Shown: in pieces, positions 9,763 to 16,865 of the stretch | Layout of the letters: every line of letters begins with the position of its first letter | Position numbering within the stretch: the first letter of the stretch is position 1 | From: Desulfobacterales bacterium | Lineage (GTDB): Bacteria; Desulfobacterota; Desulfobacteria; Desulfobacterales; JAIPEE01 | Length of the DNA: 64,000 bases | Reading direction: 5' to 3' | Assembly: GCA_021737275.1 (NCBI GenBank) | Contig: JAIPEE010000020.1 | Span: forward strand, 1-64,000 | The notes under the pieces: model-generated | Database searches by the model: none | The model's input: only the letters and a program-made list of their open reading frames with translations | What the model was told of the DNA's origin: nothing | Made by a program: the position numbers and the translations under genes

Positions 9763-10122
9763 TTACCACAGGCAGATTATTTTCTTCCCCTCACGTAATC
9801 TTCCCTTTACTTTCTCCATATGTCGAAGAGTTGCAATCTCTCTTTCAATATCAGATAACTTTATGTGAAGCCTCTCTGATATGATCCCTGCCTCTGCCCC
9901 CCCGGTCTCTTTTAATATCTGCAATATTTTTGATTGAATCTCGGTAATCTCAAGATTAGATCCTTCTTTATTTAAAAAAGATTTAGCACTGTATACAGCC
10001 CAAGGATCACAAGCTTTTGCGGGTGAAAGGGCGTCCATGTAGCAATCCTCGCATAAAGTTTGTCCGTGTAATTCCCTTTCTTCTCCAACTTTGATATTCT
10101 CACTACATCTGTCACACTTCAC
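9763..10122 (-). CDS. Zinc-ribbon plus winged-helix protein
   Basis: A 119-residue protein I cannot assign to a named family. Residues 1-27 form a zinc-ribbon (C-D-R-C ... C-E-D-C). From about residue 58 a winged-helix-like segment follows (I-Q-S-K-I-L-Q-I-L-K-E-T-G-G ... I-S-E-R-L-H-I ... I-E-R-E-I-A-T-L). It starts with GTG, overlapping the Rieske-like gene's stop as GTGA and using GGAGG inside that gene, so the two are translationally coupled. The combination suggests a small DNA-binding or redox-sensing partner of the Rieske-like protein. Confidence 0.7.
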   Translation of the reverse strand: MKCDRCSENIKVGEERELHGQTLCEDCYMDALSPAKACDPWAVYSAKSFLNKEGSNLEITEIQSKILQILKETGGAEAGIISERLHIKLSDIEREIATLRHMEKVKGRLREGKKIICLW

Positions 10123-10553
10123 TTCAATTCCTCCCTTATGGATATGATCAGATTTTCCTGCTCCCTTTCCACCGGATAACGTACGATTGGATGCGGCATA
10201 GGGCCGAAGATTTTTTTCCCACCTGAGTCGTAAGTCGACTTGTTAATACTGCAGCACTGAACAGTATCGGTTCCGGGAACCGGATCCAATCGGCGATGGC
10301 CCAGATGGGTACACCGATTGTGGAACGCACGGTACTTCCCGTCCTCACCATATACAACAAGCACCCGCTTCGAAAGGTTATTTCCTTCGATCCGTATTGC
10401 ACCACCAGGGGTTTTTAGTTCGGAAGCCTTGCTCAAATCGATGATAAGTTTTCCGTTGGCATAACTCCAGCAATCATCTATTTCAGGTTTGGAAGTCGCC
10501 GATATGCCCAGTAATCGCTGGAAAAAACTTCTTTTTAAGAATTTGATGTCCAT
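10119..10553 (-). CDS. Rieske-like [2Fe-2S] domain protein with an altered second ligand pair
   Basis: A 144-residue soluble Rieske-fold protein with no membrane segment or signal. The first ligand box C-T-H-L-G-H is intact, as is the closing G-P-M-P-H-P-I-V-R-Y-P-V. The second box, normally C-x-C-H-G-S or C-x-x-H, reads C-C-S-I-N-K-S-T-Y-D, so the expected second His is replaced by Asn (or shifted Cys-Cys). Good Shine-Dalgarno AGGAG. It is followed by the coupled zinc-ribbon gene. Either the cluster has unusual ligation or the fold has lost it. An electron-transfer or ferredoxin-like role is inferred only. Confidence 0.78.
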   Translation of the reverse strand: MDIKFLKRSFFQRLLGISATSKPEIDDCWSYANGKLIIDLSKASELKTPGGAIRIEGNNLSKRVLVVYGEDGKYRAFHNRCTHLGHRRLDPVPGTDTVQCCSINKSTYDSGGKKIFGPMPHPIVRYPVEREQENLIISIREELK

Positions 10554-10616
10554 ATAATGTCTCCTGTCTTGTATTTCGTTTAGGATCCAAGAGCTTTGTA
10601 TATAGGAAATTTAAAA

Positions 10617-11132
10617 TCAGTCCAAAACTTCTTTTGCAAACACTTTGGCTTTGCCTTCATCTTCTTCATTGGGATATCCGGTCATCTGTTTAACCATTCC
10701 TGCCCACTGTTCATCCGTTAAATTCAGTTTCTTCCGTACCATTGAATGCATGGACTCAATTAAAAAGCCCTGACAATCAAAACAGCCTTTGTATTCAATC
10801 CCTTTTTCCTTGCAAGCGACTTTGATGGGTTCTGCAAATCCATCCATGTCCTGATTTGGATAAGCCGGGGCAAAATGAGTAATGAAACCAGCCATTTTTT
10901 GACCGGAACTTTCCTTAATAACACCCAAATACTCTTTAACCGGTGCTGCCAGACTGCCGGAGTGCAACGGCGAGCCAATGAAAATGACGTCATAGCCGGC
11001 CACTTCATCGGGTGTAATATCTTCAAGCTTTTTTAAATCGGCCTCATTCGCCCGGGCTGCTTCCTCGCAGATGGCTTTGGCTATTTTCTCTGTGTTTCCA
11101 CTCTGGCTAAAATAAGTAACTAATACTTTCAT
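10617..11132 (-). CDS. Flavodoxin-family protein (NAD(P)H dehydrogenase / flavodoxin fold)
   Basis: A 171-residue FMN-binding protein. The phosphate-binding loop is Y-F-S-Q-S-G-N-T-E-K-I-A (residues 6-17), and I-F-I-G-S-P-L-H-S-G-S matches the flavin-ring loop. I chose the ATG at 11132 because GGGAG precedes it; the upstream in-frame codons have no Shine-Dalgarno. Its promoter region holds a Crp/Fnr-type dyad at 11200-11215 spaced from a TATATT -10, shared with the iron-sulfur flavoprotein gene at 13274. It is longer than classic flavodoxins and may be a flavin-dependent reductase. Confidence 0.85.
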   Translation of the reverse strand: MKVLVTYFSQSGNTEKIAKAICEEAARANEADLKKLEDITPDEVAGYDVIFIGSPLHSGSLAAPVKEYLGVIKESSGQKMAGFITHFAPAYPNQDMDGFAEPIKVACKEKGIEYKGCFDCQGFLIESMHSMVRKKLNLTDEQWAGMVKQMTGYPNEEDEGKAKVFAKEVLD

Positions 11133-11172
11133 GATGTAATCTCCCTTTTTGATTATTTTTAAATTTAACGGC

Positions 11173-11215
11173 AATATACGTCTCTGTAAATAAATATTCT
11201 GTAGTAGCTGTTACA
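11173..11215 (-). promoter_or_regulatory. Class II Crp/Fnr-type promoter of the flavodoxin gene
   Basis: On the minus strand, TGTAACAGCTACTACA (11200-11215) is an imperfect 16-bp dyad. Exactly 21 bases downstream lies TATATT (11173-11178), giving a site centred near -41 to a start about 36 bases before the ATG. The promoter at 13314-13356 has the same motif at the same spacing. Confidence 0.6.
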
Positions 11216-11330
11216 ATATTAAAAATAATTTTCAGTAAAATTAAAATATAAAAAAATATGATATCAAATAGTTAAATAAATATCGGAGATCGAATAATTT
11301 GACAGATCCGGTACAAATTTGGAAAAAATA

Positions 11331-12035
11331 TTATGCGATTTTCAGGGTGGGCAGGATGAGCAGTTTATTTTCAAGAATAATTTTTCCCGCTTTTTTAAGA
11401 GCCTTCATGGCCCGGGTAATACTGACCCTATGGGCTCCCGTTAAGAAACCAAGGTCTTCATGCGTCAGAGGAAACTGGATCACTACACCTTGGGAACTTT
11501 GTGCCCCATGCTCTTTTGCAACATTGCTGAGTACCCTATAGAGACGTTCCTCAATATTTGCAACGGCAAGGCTTTCCACACGATTTGTGAGCTGGGAAAT
11601 TCTATCGCTAAGAGTTTTAATAATTTGGAGGCCAACCCTGGGATGCTTCATAACCAATTCTTCAAATTGACTTCGGCTGAAACCGCAGGTCATTGTAGCC
11701 TCAAGACAAACCGCACTGACCGGATATTGGCCTTCTTCAGAGAACATATTCTCCCCGACAAAGTCGCCGGCTTTTCGTATATCAAGGGTTAATTCCGTAC
11801 CATCTTCAAGAACTTTGGAAAGCTTAATGCGGCCGCCTTTGACCAGAAACATTTCATTTGCAGGATCTCCCTGTAAAAACAAGGATTGCCCTTTGACAAG
11901 TTTTTTTCTTAAAGCATCTTGACTCAGGGCTTTTATGTCAGCAGAATCAAGATCTTTAAATATCCAGAGGTTGCCAATGCAAGTTGGCGACAATTCAATG
12001 TCTTTTCCAGCAATTTGTTGGCACAGGCAAGTCAT
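11331..12035 (-). CDS. Crp/Fnr-family transcriptional regulator
   Basis: 234-residue regulator. An N-terminal cyclic-nucleotide-type beta barrel carries G-Q-S-L-F-L-Q-G-D-P-A-N-E-M-F-L-V-K-G-G, then a dimer helix, then a C-terminal helix-turn-helix with L-T-H-E-D-L-G-F-L-T-G-A-H-R-V-S-I-T-R. The start at 12035 is favoured by GAGGGG; an upstream ATG (12077) lacks one. The N-terminus has C-L-C and a third Cys near residue 19, plus two internal Cys in A-V-C-L-E-A-T-M-T-C, so an oxygen- or redox-sensitive Fe-S centre as in FNR is possible but not certain. It is flanked by two genes carrying matching dyads, the likely targets. Confidence 0.88.
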   Translation of the reverse strand: MTCLCQQIAGKDIELSPTCIGNLWIFKDLDSADIKALSQDALRKKLVKGQSLFLQGDPANEMFLVKGGRIKLSKVLEDGTELTLDIRKAGDFVGENMFSEEGQYPVSAVCLEATMTCGFSRSQFEELVMKHPRVGLQIIKTLSDRISQLTNRVESLAVANIEERLYRVLSNVAKEHGAQSSQGVVIQFPLTHEDLGFLTGAHRVSITRAMKALKKAGKIILENKLLILPTLKIA

Positions 12036-12110
12036 ATTCCCCTCTTTTATTTGAATTGTTTTATTAATACTTAACAATATGAGGTCATTCGGTATACAGG
12101 TTATATTTAA

Positions 12111-12130
12111 TCAGTTGCAATTTCAACTGA
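12111..12130. promoter_or_regulatory. Dyad upstream of the Crp/Fnr gene
   Basis: TCAGTTG-N6-CAACTGA, a perfect 7+7 bp inverted repeat 76 bases before the regulator start. Size and spacing suit a Crp/Fnr-family operator, perhaps for autoregulation, although its sequence differs from the two dyads at 11200 and 13341. Confidence 0.4.
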
Positions 12131-12204
12131 ATTTTAAAATACCTTTATTAAGATTTAACCAGCCGCTTCGAAACATAATATATGCGACCGGTTAAACCGG
12201 ATTA

Positions 12205-12549
12205 TTATATTGTTATCAGCTTTTCACCAATTTTTAGTATTTGTGTTAAAGGCTCTCCCCAACGAATGAGTTCAATATCAAGATTTTCCAATATCTTTGT
12301 TACCCCAAGCTGATCAGCGCAAGTTTTACAAGCACTTATATGCACGCCTTCAAGTTTGGCTTCTTTAATAAGCTCTTGTATTTTTATATTTTCACTTACC
12401 AATCTTACGGTAGCACCCCAGATTATAATTGTAACATCATCCCAATACCTTTTTCTTAATGATGTTATTCCATACATGAAGACCATTTTTTCAGATGTAA
12501 TGAAATTGTCATTTGTCCAAAGTATATGAAGTTTTGTTTTTTTTGGCAT
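12205..12549 (-). CDS. DsrE-family sulfur-relay-like protein
   Basis: A 114-residue DsrE/YchN-fold protein. The pattern L-H-I-L-W-T-N-D-N near the start, T-I-I-I-W-G-A-T-V-R-L-V and the cysteine block I-S-A-C-K-T-C-A-D-Q-L-G-V (about residues 72-84) match the family, in which that Cys accepts persulfide sulfur. GGAG precedes the ATG. It lies between the Crp/Fnr gene and the iron-sulfur flavoprotein gene on the same strand. A sulfur-transfer or redox-signalling role is inferred; it is not the DsrE of the dissimilatory sulfite reductase cluster. Confidence 0.8.
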   Translation of the reverse strand: MPKKTKLHILWTNDNFITSEKMVFMYGITSLRKRYWDDVTIIIWGATVRLVSENIKIQELIKEAKLEGVHISACKTCADQLGVTKILENLDIELIRWGEPLTQILKIGEKLITI

Positions 12550-12620
12550 GTTAACCGGCTCCTTTATTATTATAAAAATTTAACATTGGCACCCAAATCA
12601 CATGATTTGAATCTTAGTCA

Positions 12621-13274
12621 TTACATTAAAACCCGATTTTTGATTCTTTGGGCGATTTCCGGCCCTAATTGATTGGCCCTATCCCAAACGTCAGACTGAT
12701 CCTCAACTTTACAAAATTTATCCGGGGTAACGGTTGTGTCATTCCCAAAGACCCAGGGCAGAGAGCTCATCGGGCATGTTTGGCCATAGCCGCATACCAG
12801 ACATTCAGTATTACCGGTTACTTTCAGATTATCCAATATTTCCATTCCCTCTGTCATCAGCGCATGCTCAATCTGTTTGCTTGTCTCTTCAAGTCCGGGC
12901 GCCCCCCGGCCAATTCCGGTAGCTATAGTAACGGCAAACTTCCCCCGGTTTAATCCATTTTGGTGACGTAAAGAAAACAATCTTTCAAGAAATGCCTTTG
13001 TAAAACCATCAACAGAACCATAAGGCGAATATCCGCCAACTATAATTGCATCTGCTTTTCGAACCTTTTCTGACAACTCTGAAAAATCATCTTTGACCTT
13101 ACAAATGTTATCGTTTTTACAGCCGAGGCAGGCGATGCAAGGGCTTACATTTATTTTACTCAGTTTTACAAATTCTGATTTCAAACCGCTGCTATTAAGA
13201 ACCGCCTGAACCAAACGATCCGTATTACTATTTTTAATTGGACTGCCTGAAATCCCTAAAATCTGTGGTTGCAT
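12621..13274 (-). CDS. Iron-sulfur flavoprotein / NADPH-dependent FMN reductase family
   Basis: A 217-residue flavodoxin-like FMN protein. The loop I-S-G-S-P-I-K-N-S-N-T-D (9-20) binds FMN phosphate. The compact cluster motif C-I-A-C-L-G-C-K-N-D-N-I-C (about 46-58; spacing C-x2-C-x2-C-x5-C) is that of the methanogen Isf family, which carries a [4Fe-4S] cluster. Two more C-x2-C-like stretches (C-L-V-C and C-P-M) occur later. AAGGAG precedes the ATG. The promoter has the Crp/Fnr-type dyad. Isf proteins move electrons between ferredoxin and small oxidants, fitting oxidative-stress defence. Confidence 0.87.
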   Translation of the reverse strand: MQPQILGISGSPIKNSNTDRLVQAVLNSSGLKSEFVKLSKINVSPCIACLGCKNDNICKVKDDFSELSEKVRKADAIIVGGYSPYGSVDGFTKAFLERLFSLRHQNGLNRGKFAVTIATGIGRGAPGLEETSKQIEHALMTEGMEILDNLKVTGNTECLVCGYGQTCPMSSLPWVFGNDTTVTPDKFCKVEDQSDVWDRANQLGPEIAQRIKNRVLM

Positions 13275-13313
13275 TTAAAAATCTCCTTTTTTGTTATTAT
13301 TGAAATTATTTGT

Positions 13314-13356
13314 ACTATACGACTTTAAAGCCAAATATCCTGTAGCAACTGTTACA
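13314..13356 (-). promoter_or_regulatory. Class II Crp/Fnr-type promoter of the iron-sulfur flavoprotein gene
   Basis: TGTAACAGTTGCTACA on the minus strand (13341-13356) matches the flavodoxin-gene dyad at 14 of 16 bases. A TATAGT -10 lies 21 bases downstream (13314-13319), identical spacing to the first promoter. Start codons lie 67 and 68 bases from the two sites. Confidence 0.6.
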
Positions 13357-13524
13357 ATACTAAAATTATTTTCGGGACAGATAAATCTGTTAAAATAGAA
13401 AAGATAAAGTAATTATTATGCGATTGTTTAAGTTGGAATTATCCTTCCCTGACAAACTAAAATCCCGGGAAAGGTTTAGATGAATATCGATTTAATTTTG
13501 AAAATTCATAATGTTTTTTTTGTT

Positions 13525-15333
13525 TTAGACTTTCCGAACGTATGATTCCCAGCTTTCAAAAGGCTGTTTCTCAAACTTCATTGAGCCGTCATCGCCCTTG
13601 AATATGTTGATCCAGGCATTCCAATTTTTAGTATCCATTTCAGGATAATCCAGTCGATAGTGGCTGCAGCGGCTCTCTTTGCGCAAAAGTGATGCCTTGA
13701 GCTTCATTTCAGCACTAATAATCATGTTAGCGGTTTCAAAAACCAGGCGTAATTCATGCAAGTCCGCAGCTTTCAGCATTGGCATGTGATGATCTCTCAA
13801 CTCTTCAACATATGCCAGTGCCGCTTTTAGGAGTCTTTCTTTCTTTATGTATATAATAAAATTGGGAATCATGATGCCCTGCAAAGTCTGTGTCACCCAT
13901 GCCGGACTATAACCGGCCTCTCGCTTTAAAGGTGCAAGGATCTCTTCTTTTACCTTATTCATTTTAGCGTTTGAAATATTTGGCATTTCAAGGCCCTGGC
14001 AATATTCAGACGCCGCCTTCCCGGCAACAGCACCCTGTACCGCAGAACCGGCCAATGAGGATCCTATCTGGGTATAGATTGCACCCGCCATATACGAACC
14101 CAAGGCATCACCGGCGGCATACAAACCAGGAATCGTTGATTCACATTTATCGTTTATTGGAACCAAACCCTCTGATTTGTGGATGGACATTCCAGCTGAA
14201 GAACCACCCACAGGTGTTCTGCCCATTCCCGGGCCAGGCGCGCCGCCTTCTTTTAAAGGATCTCCTCCGCCCGGAGGGATTCCGGCACACGGCTTCTCTT
14301 CACTGTTCCGATAGTTATTTTCCGCAAATTCAGCCGGCCTATACGGTCCGCCTTGAACGGTATTTCCCGATCCCGGAGGTCCGCCTGCCACGGAATTTCC
14401 GGATCCCGGAGGTCCGCCTGCCACGGAATTTCCGGACATATAGGCTTTGTAATTCAGGTCTACACCCAAATCATGATGTACTTCAACACCCGTTACATTG
14501 GGTTTTTGTTCAAACATATTCCCCCATCCGTCAAAACAGGCCGCTGCGTTTTTAGCCCGGCCGGGATGCCCATCATTCCACTCCTTGCCGGTCACTTTGG
14601 CGCCGATATTATAGGCCATGACCGTGCCGTCATGGGTGAGATCACAAATCGGAAACCCATTGGGCTTGAAACCGCCGGCCCCGGTGCATAGAATCACACT
14701 TTTGGCCTTGAAAAAAAGGATCTTTTCTACATCCAGGTTGAAGCCGGCCGCACCAACAATCTGTCCCTTTTCTTTAATCAAATGAGTGATTACGATTCTC
14801 TCTTTAACAGGGATATTTCTCTCTTTGATGGGATTGTTAAAACTCTTGTTATAAAGTGGTGAATTAAAGAACCCCCATTCCTTGAGTTCATTGACACGGG
14901 CCAGGGAGTGCTCCGCCATTTGCCGAGTATAAACCGGATTATTGGTGCCCAGTGCAGATCGTGAGACTGTATCTACAAATTCATCAAGGCTCATTTTTGC
15001 AGAACTGGGATCGAATGAGAATATTCCTTTTGCAAAGGGCGTCTGACCTGAAGACCCCAGGCGCCCTTTGGAGACAAGAATCACTTTGGAACCTGCATCA
15101 TATGCCTTGACAGCAGCAAATAATCCTGCCATTCCCCCACCGATAACTAATACATCTGCTTCGTTTTCGGTATATGTCATTTTGTTAATATCAATTTCAG
15201 GGATATTAGGGCTGCAATCTCCATATTTTGGGGATAACCCCATGGCGGCCATTGCTGCGAGTCCTGCGGCACCGCCTGCAAGAGTCATGAACTTGCGGCG
15301 GGACATATCTTTTGTATTTTGGGACGTTGTCAT
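13525..15333 (-). CDS. Tat-exported FAD-dependent fumarate-reductase-like flavoprotein
   Basis: A 602-residue flavoprotein of the succinate dehydrogenase/fumarate reductase/APS reductase superfamily. The twin-arginine signal S-R-R-K-F-M (about residues 11-16) and hydrophobic A/G-rich stretch predict export. V-I-G-G-G-M-A-G-L binds FAD. S-S-G-Q-T-P-F-A-K-G-I, I-P-G-L-Y-A-A-G-D and the C-terminal H-Y-R-L-D-Y-P-E-M-D are family blocks. Start 15333 follows the cytochrome b stop by one base with GAGG; a codon at 15345 would overlap. Residues about 297-381 are an odd Gly/Pro-rich insert with an 11-residue tandem repeat. Substrate unknown; predicted last member of a ferredoxin-cytochrome b-flavoprotein chain. 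Confidence 0.88.
   Translation of the reverse strand: MTTSQNTKDMSRRKFMTLAGGAAGLAAMAAMGLSPKYGDCSPNIPEIDINKMTYTENEADVLVIGGGMAGLFAAVKAYDAGSKVILVSKGRLGSSGQTPFAKGIFSFDPSSAKMSLDEFVDTVSRSALGTNNPVYTRQMAEHSLARVNELKEWGFFNSPLYNKSFNNPIKERNIPVKERIVITHLIKEKGQIVGAAGFNLDVEKILFFKAKSVILCTGAGGFKPNGFPICDLTHDGTVMAYNIGAKVTGKEWNDGHPGRAKNAAACFDGWGNMFEQKPNVTGVEVHHDLGVDLNYKAYMSGNSVAGGPPGSGNSVAGGPPGSGNTVQGGPYRPAEFAENNYRNSEEKPCAGIPPGGGDPLKEGGAPGPGMGRTPVGGSSAGMSIHKSEGLVPINDKCESTIPGLYAAGDALGSYMAGAIYTQIGSSLAGSAVQGAVAGKAASEYCQGLEMPNISNAKMNKVKEEILAPLKREAGYSPAWVTQTLQGIMIPNFIIYIKKERLLKAALAYVEELRDHHMPMLKAADLHELRLVFETANMIISAEMKLKASLLRKESRCSHYRLDYPEMDTKNWNAWINIFKGDDGSMKFEKQPFESWESYVRKV
14369..14434. repeat. 33-bp in-frame tandem repeat inside the flavoprotein gene
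   Basis: Two identical 33-bp units (14369-14401 and 14402-14434), plus a degenerate third toward 14336, encode repeats of G-N-S-V-A-G-G-P-P-G-S. The repeat keeps the reading frame and lies in a Gly/Pro-rich insertion of the exported flavoprotein. Confidence 0.9.
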
Positions 15334-15334
15334 T

Positions 15335-15970
15335 TTATACCTCATTACTTTTTTGTTTTTTAAAAATGTAAGTTTTCAGAAGGAGCAGAATCCCTCCTGC
15401 TGCGAGCATGCTGATTAAAATTGACATGGCAAGATTTGAGTGACGGCCAAGATCAATGACGTGCCATGCGGCAATAGAAATAAACAATACTGCCAGAATG
15501 CCGTGAAAAACCCGCCAGGTTTTGTATTTTATGGGCAGTTTTTTCCGCACAAAAGACATGATTCCCAATACCAGCATCAAGCACCATGCAATAATTCCAA
15601 GCACAACTCCCTGATTAAAGGTAGTAATGATGGTGATAAACGCATCATTCGGATCAACACCTGCCTCAAAGAACCGTGGAACAACCAGATAAAATGGATG
15701 GAGGAATAGAATGGTGACTAATGTATACCCGATGATTTTATGATATTTTGTCACTTTGCTCATTTTTAGTTCTGCAACAGCGTATCTATACCCCCGTACC
15801 CAGAAAAACTGTCCAATCATTAGGCAAAAGGCCAGAATGGTCATGACGGAAAGTAATTCTTTCAATAACAAACGCTCTGGGAAATCACCCATTATTAAGA
15901 TAAGCAGAGGTATACCTGTAAAGGCCAGTATAATCTGTTTAAAAAAATTGCTTTTGATATACGTACCCAT
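15335..15970 (-). CDS. Ferric-reductase-like cytochrome b membrane protein
   Basis: A 211-residue integral membrane protein with about six hydrophobic helices, resembling the ferric-reductase-like transmembrane domain (MsrQ/FRE type). Paired histidines for heme are visible in Y-H-K-I-I-G-Y and F-L-H-P-F, and in F-H-G-I-L-A and A-A-W-H-V-I-D. ATG at 15970 sits two bases after the ferredoxin stop with a GGGG Shine-Dalgarno, so it is in the same operon. Inferred role: carry electrons across the membrane between the cytoplasmic ferredoxin and the Tat-exported flavoprotein. Confidence 0.82.
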   Translation of the reverse strand: MGTYIKSNFFKQIILAFTGIPLLILIMGDFPERLLLKELLSVMTILAFCLMIGQFFWVRGYRYAVAELKMSKVTKYHKIIGYTLVTILFLHPFYLVVPRFFEAGVDPNDAFITIITTFNQGVVLGIIAWCLMLVLGIMSFVRKKLPIKYKTWRVFHGILAVLFISIAAWHVIDLGRHSNLAMSILISMLAAGGILLLLKTYIFKKQKSNEV

Positions 15971-15972
15971 TT

Positions 15973-16188
15973 TTACCCCCATGAAACCACAACCGGAATA
16001 GATTTCTCCGGTGAAATGGTAATTGCATCAACAGGACAATACATCCTGCACAGATGACATATCTGGCAGTCAGCCGGATATGCGATGAATGCTTTTTTCG
16101 TCTTTGGATCTTTGCGGATGACGTCGGTGGGACAAGTTTCTATGCATGTTCCACAACCAATACACCCTTGAATTTTTTTTATAGTCAT
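15973..16188 (-). CDS. 2x[4Fe-4S] ferredoxin
   Basis: A 71-residue ferredoxin with two complete cluster motifs, C-I-G-C-G-T-C-I-E-T-C-P (9-20) and C-Q-I-C-H-L-C-R-M-Y-C-P (41-52). The spacing is the usual clostridial type with a longer linker. No signal peptide, so it is cytoplasmic. First gene of the ferredoxin-cytochrome b-flavoprotein operon. Its upstream region carries two MarR-type operator sequences (16208-16234). Confidence 0.92.
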   Translation of the reverse strand: MTIKKIQGCIGCGTCIETCPTDVIRKDPKTKKAFIAYPADCQICHLCRMYCPVDAITISPEKSIPVVVSWG

Positions 16189-16207
16189 GATTGCTTTCCA
16201 TCGTTGT

Positions 16208-16234
16208 TAGTATTCTAATTGTTTGATATCTAAC
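16208..16234. promoter_or_regulatory. Two MarR-type operators before the ferredoxin operon
   Basis: TTAGTATTCTAATTG (16208-16222) and TTTGATATCTAAC (16222-16234) both resemble the palindrome ATTAGATATCTAAT found upstream of marR at 16760. They lie about 20-46 bases ahead of the ferredoxin start, where a repressor would block RNA polymerase. Confidence 0.55.
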
Positions 16235-16284
16235 TTTAAATTTACATTAACGGAATATAAAGCCCCTTCGACAACCACTTCATC

Positions 16285-16731
16285 TTATATGCCCGGATCA
16301 AATCCTCCGAGCGTGTTGCGGATTCTTTCAAGAGGTTTGTGCAATTTATCAATTTCTTTTGGAGTAAATTCTGAGCAGATATCATTTTCGACCTGCACCA
16401 TCACGTTGACGGCAAAGTTTGCAGCATCTTTTCCTTTTGAGGTAAGCTTGACATTTATGAGCCTGTCATCGTTAACATCTCGTCTGCGGTCTATCAAACC
16501 TGATATTTCCATTTTTTTCACAAGGTTTGTAACCGTAGCGGGCCTTATGTTCAGCCCACGGCCAATTACCCCCTGGGTCAATTTACCTTTTTGCAGTAGT
16601 GCAATAAGGATTCTTGCCTGCCCAAAATGAATTCCTTCTTCACGAAGAGAGTTTCTTAATCTATCATTAAGCAGTTTTCCTATGTGCATAAAAAGATGCA
16701 TCAATGGCTTGTCCAGGTTATTATGTGTCAT
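16285..16731 (-). CDS. MarR-family transcriptional regulator
   Basis: A 148-residue winged-helix regulator. The core reads F-G-Q-A-R-I-L-I-A-L-L-Q-K-G-K-L-T-Q-G-V-I, G-R-G-L-N-I-R-P-A-T-V-T-N-L-V as recognition helix, and G-L-I-D-R-R-R-D-V-N-D-D-R for the wing with its D-x-R. I placed the start at 16731 where AAAGGAG precedes the ATG. It lies directly upstream of, and in line with, the ferredoxin operon. Shared operator motifs before both genes suggest it represses itself and the electron-transfer module, released by a small ligand or oxidant. Confidence 0.9.
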   Translation of the reverse strand: MTHNNLDKPLMHLFMHIGKLLNDRLRNSLREEGIHFGQARILIALLQKGKLTQGVIGRGLNIRPATVTNLVKKMEISGLIDRRRDVNDDRLINVKLTSKGKDAANFAVNVMVQVENDICSEFTPKEIDKLHKPLERIRNTLGGFDPGI

Positions 16732-16759
16732 AGTTTTCTCCTTTCTTAGCAAGCTAACT

Positions 16760-16773
16760 ATTAGATATCTAAT
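16760..16773. promoter_or_regulatory. MarR palindromic operator
   Basis: ATTAGATATCTAAT, a perfect 14-bp palindrome, 29 bases before the marR start codon. The same core recurs twice before the ferredoxin gene. Confidence 0.65.
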
Positions 16774-16808
16774 TGTCAAGCGTTTTTATAAAAATAAGTT
16801 TAAATAAT

Positions 16809-16840
16809 AAAGCCTCTCTGAATTTTTCAGAGAGGCTTTT
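16809..16840. terminator. Terminator of the oligopeptide-type binding protein gene
   Basis: Perfect 14-bp stem AAAGCCTCTCTGAA / TTCAGAGAGGCTTT with a 3-base loop, 26 bases after the minus-strand stop at 16866. T-rich flanks on both sides suggest it can act both ways and insulate marR. Confidence 0.85.
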
Positions 16841-16865
16841 AGACAGATTATGCTAATAAGTATCT

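Noticed and set aside
13975-14555. Long plus-strand frame within the Tat flavoprotein gene
   Set aside because: Pro/Arg/His-rich antisense shadow produced by the GC-rich repeat region.
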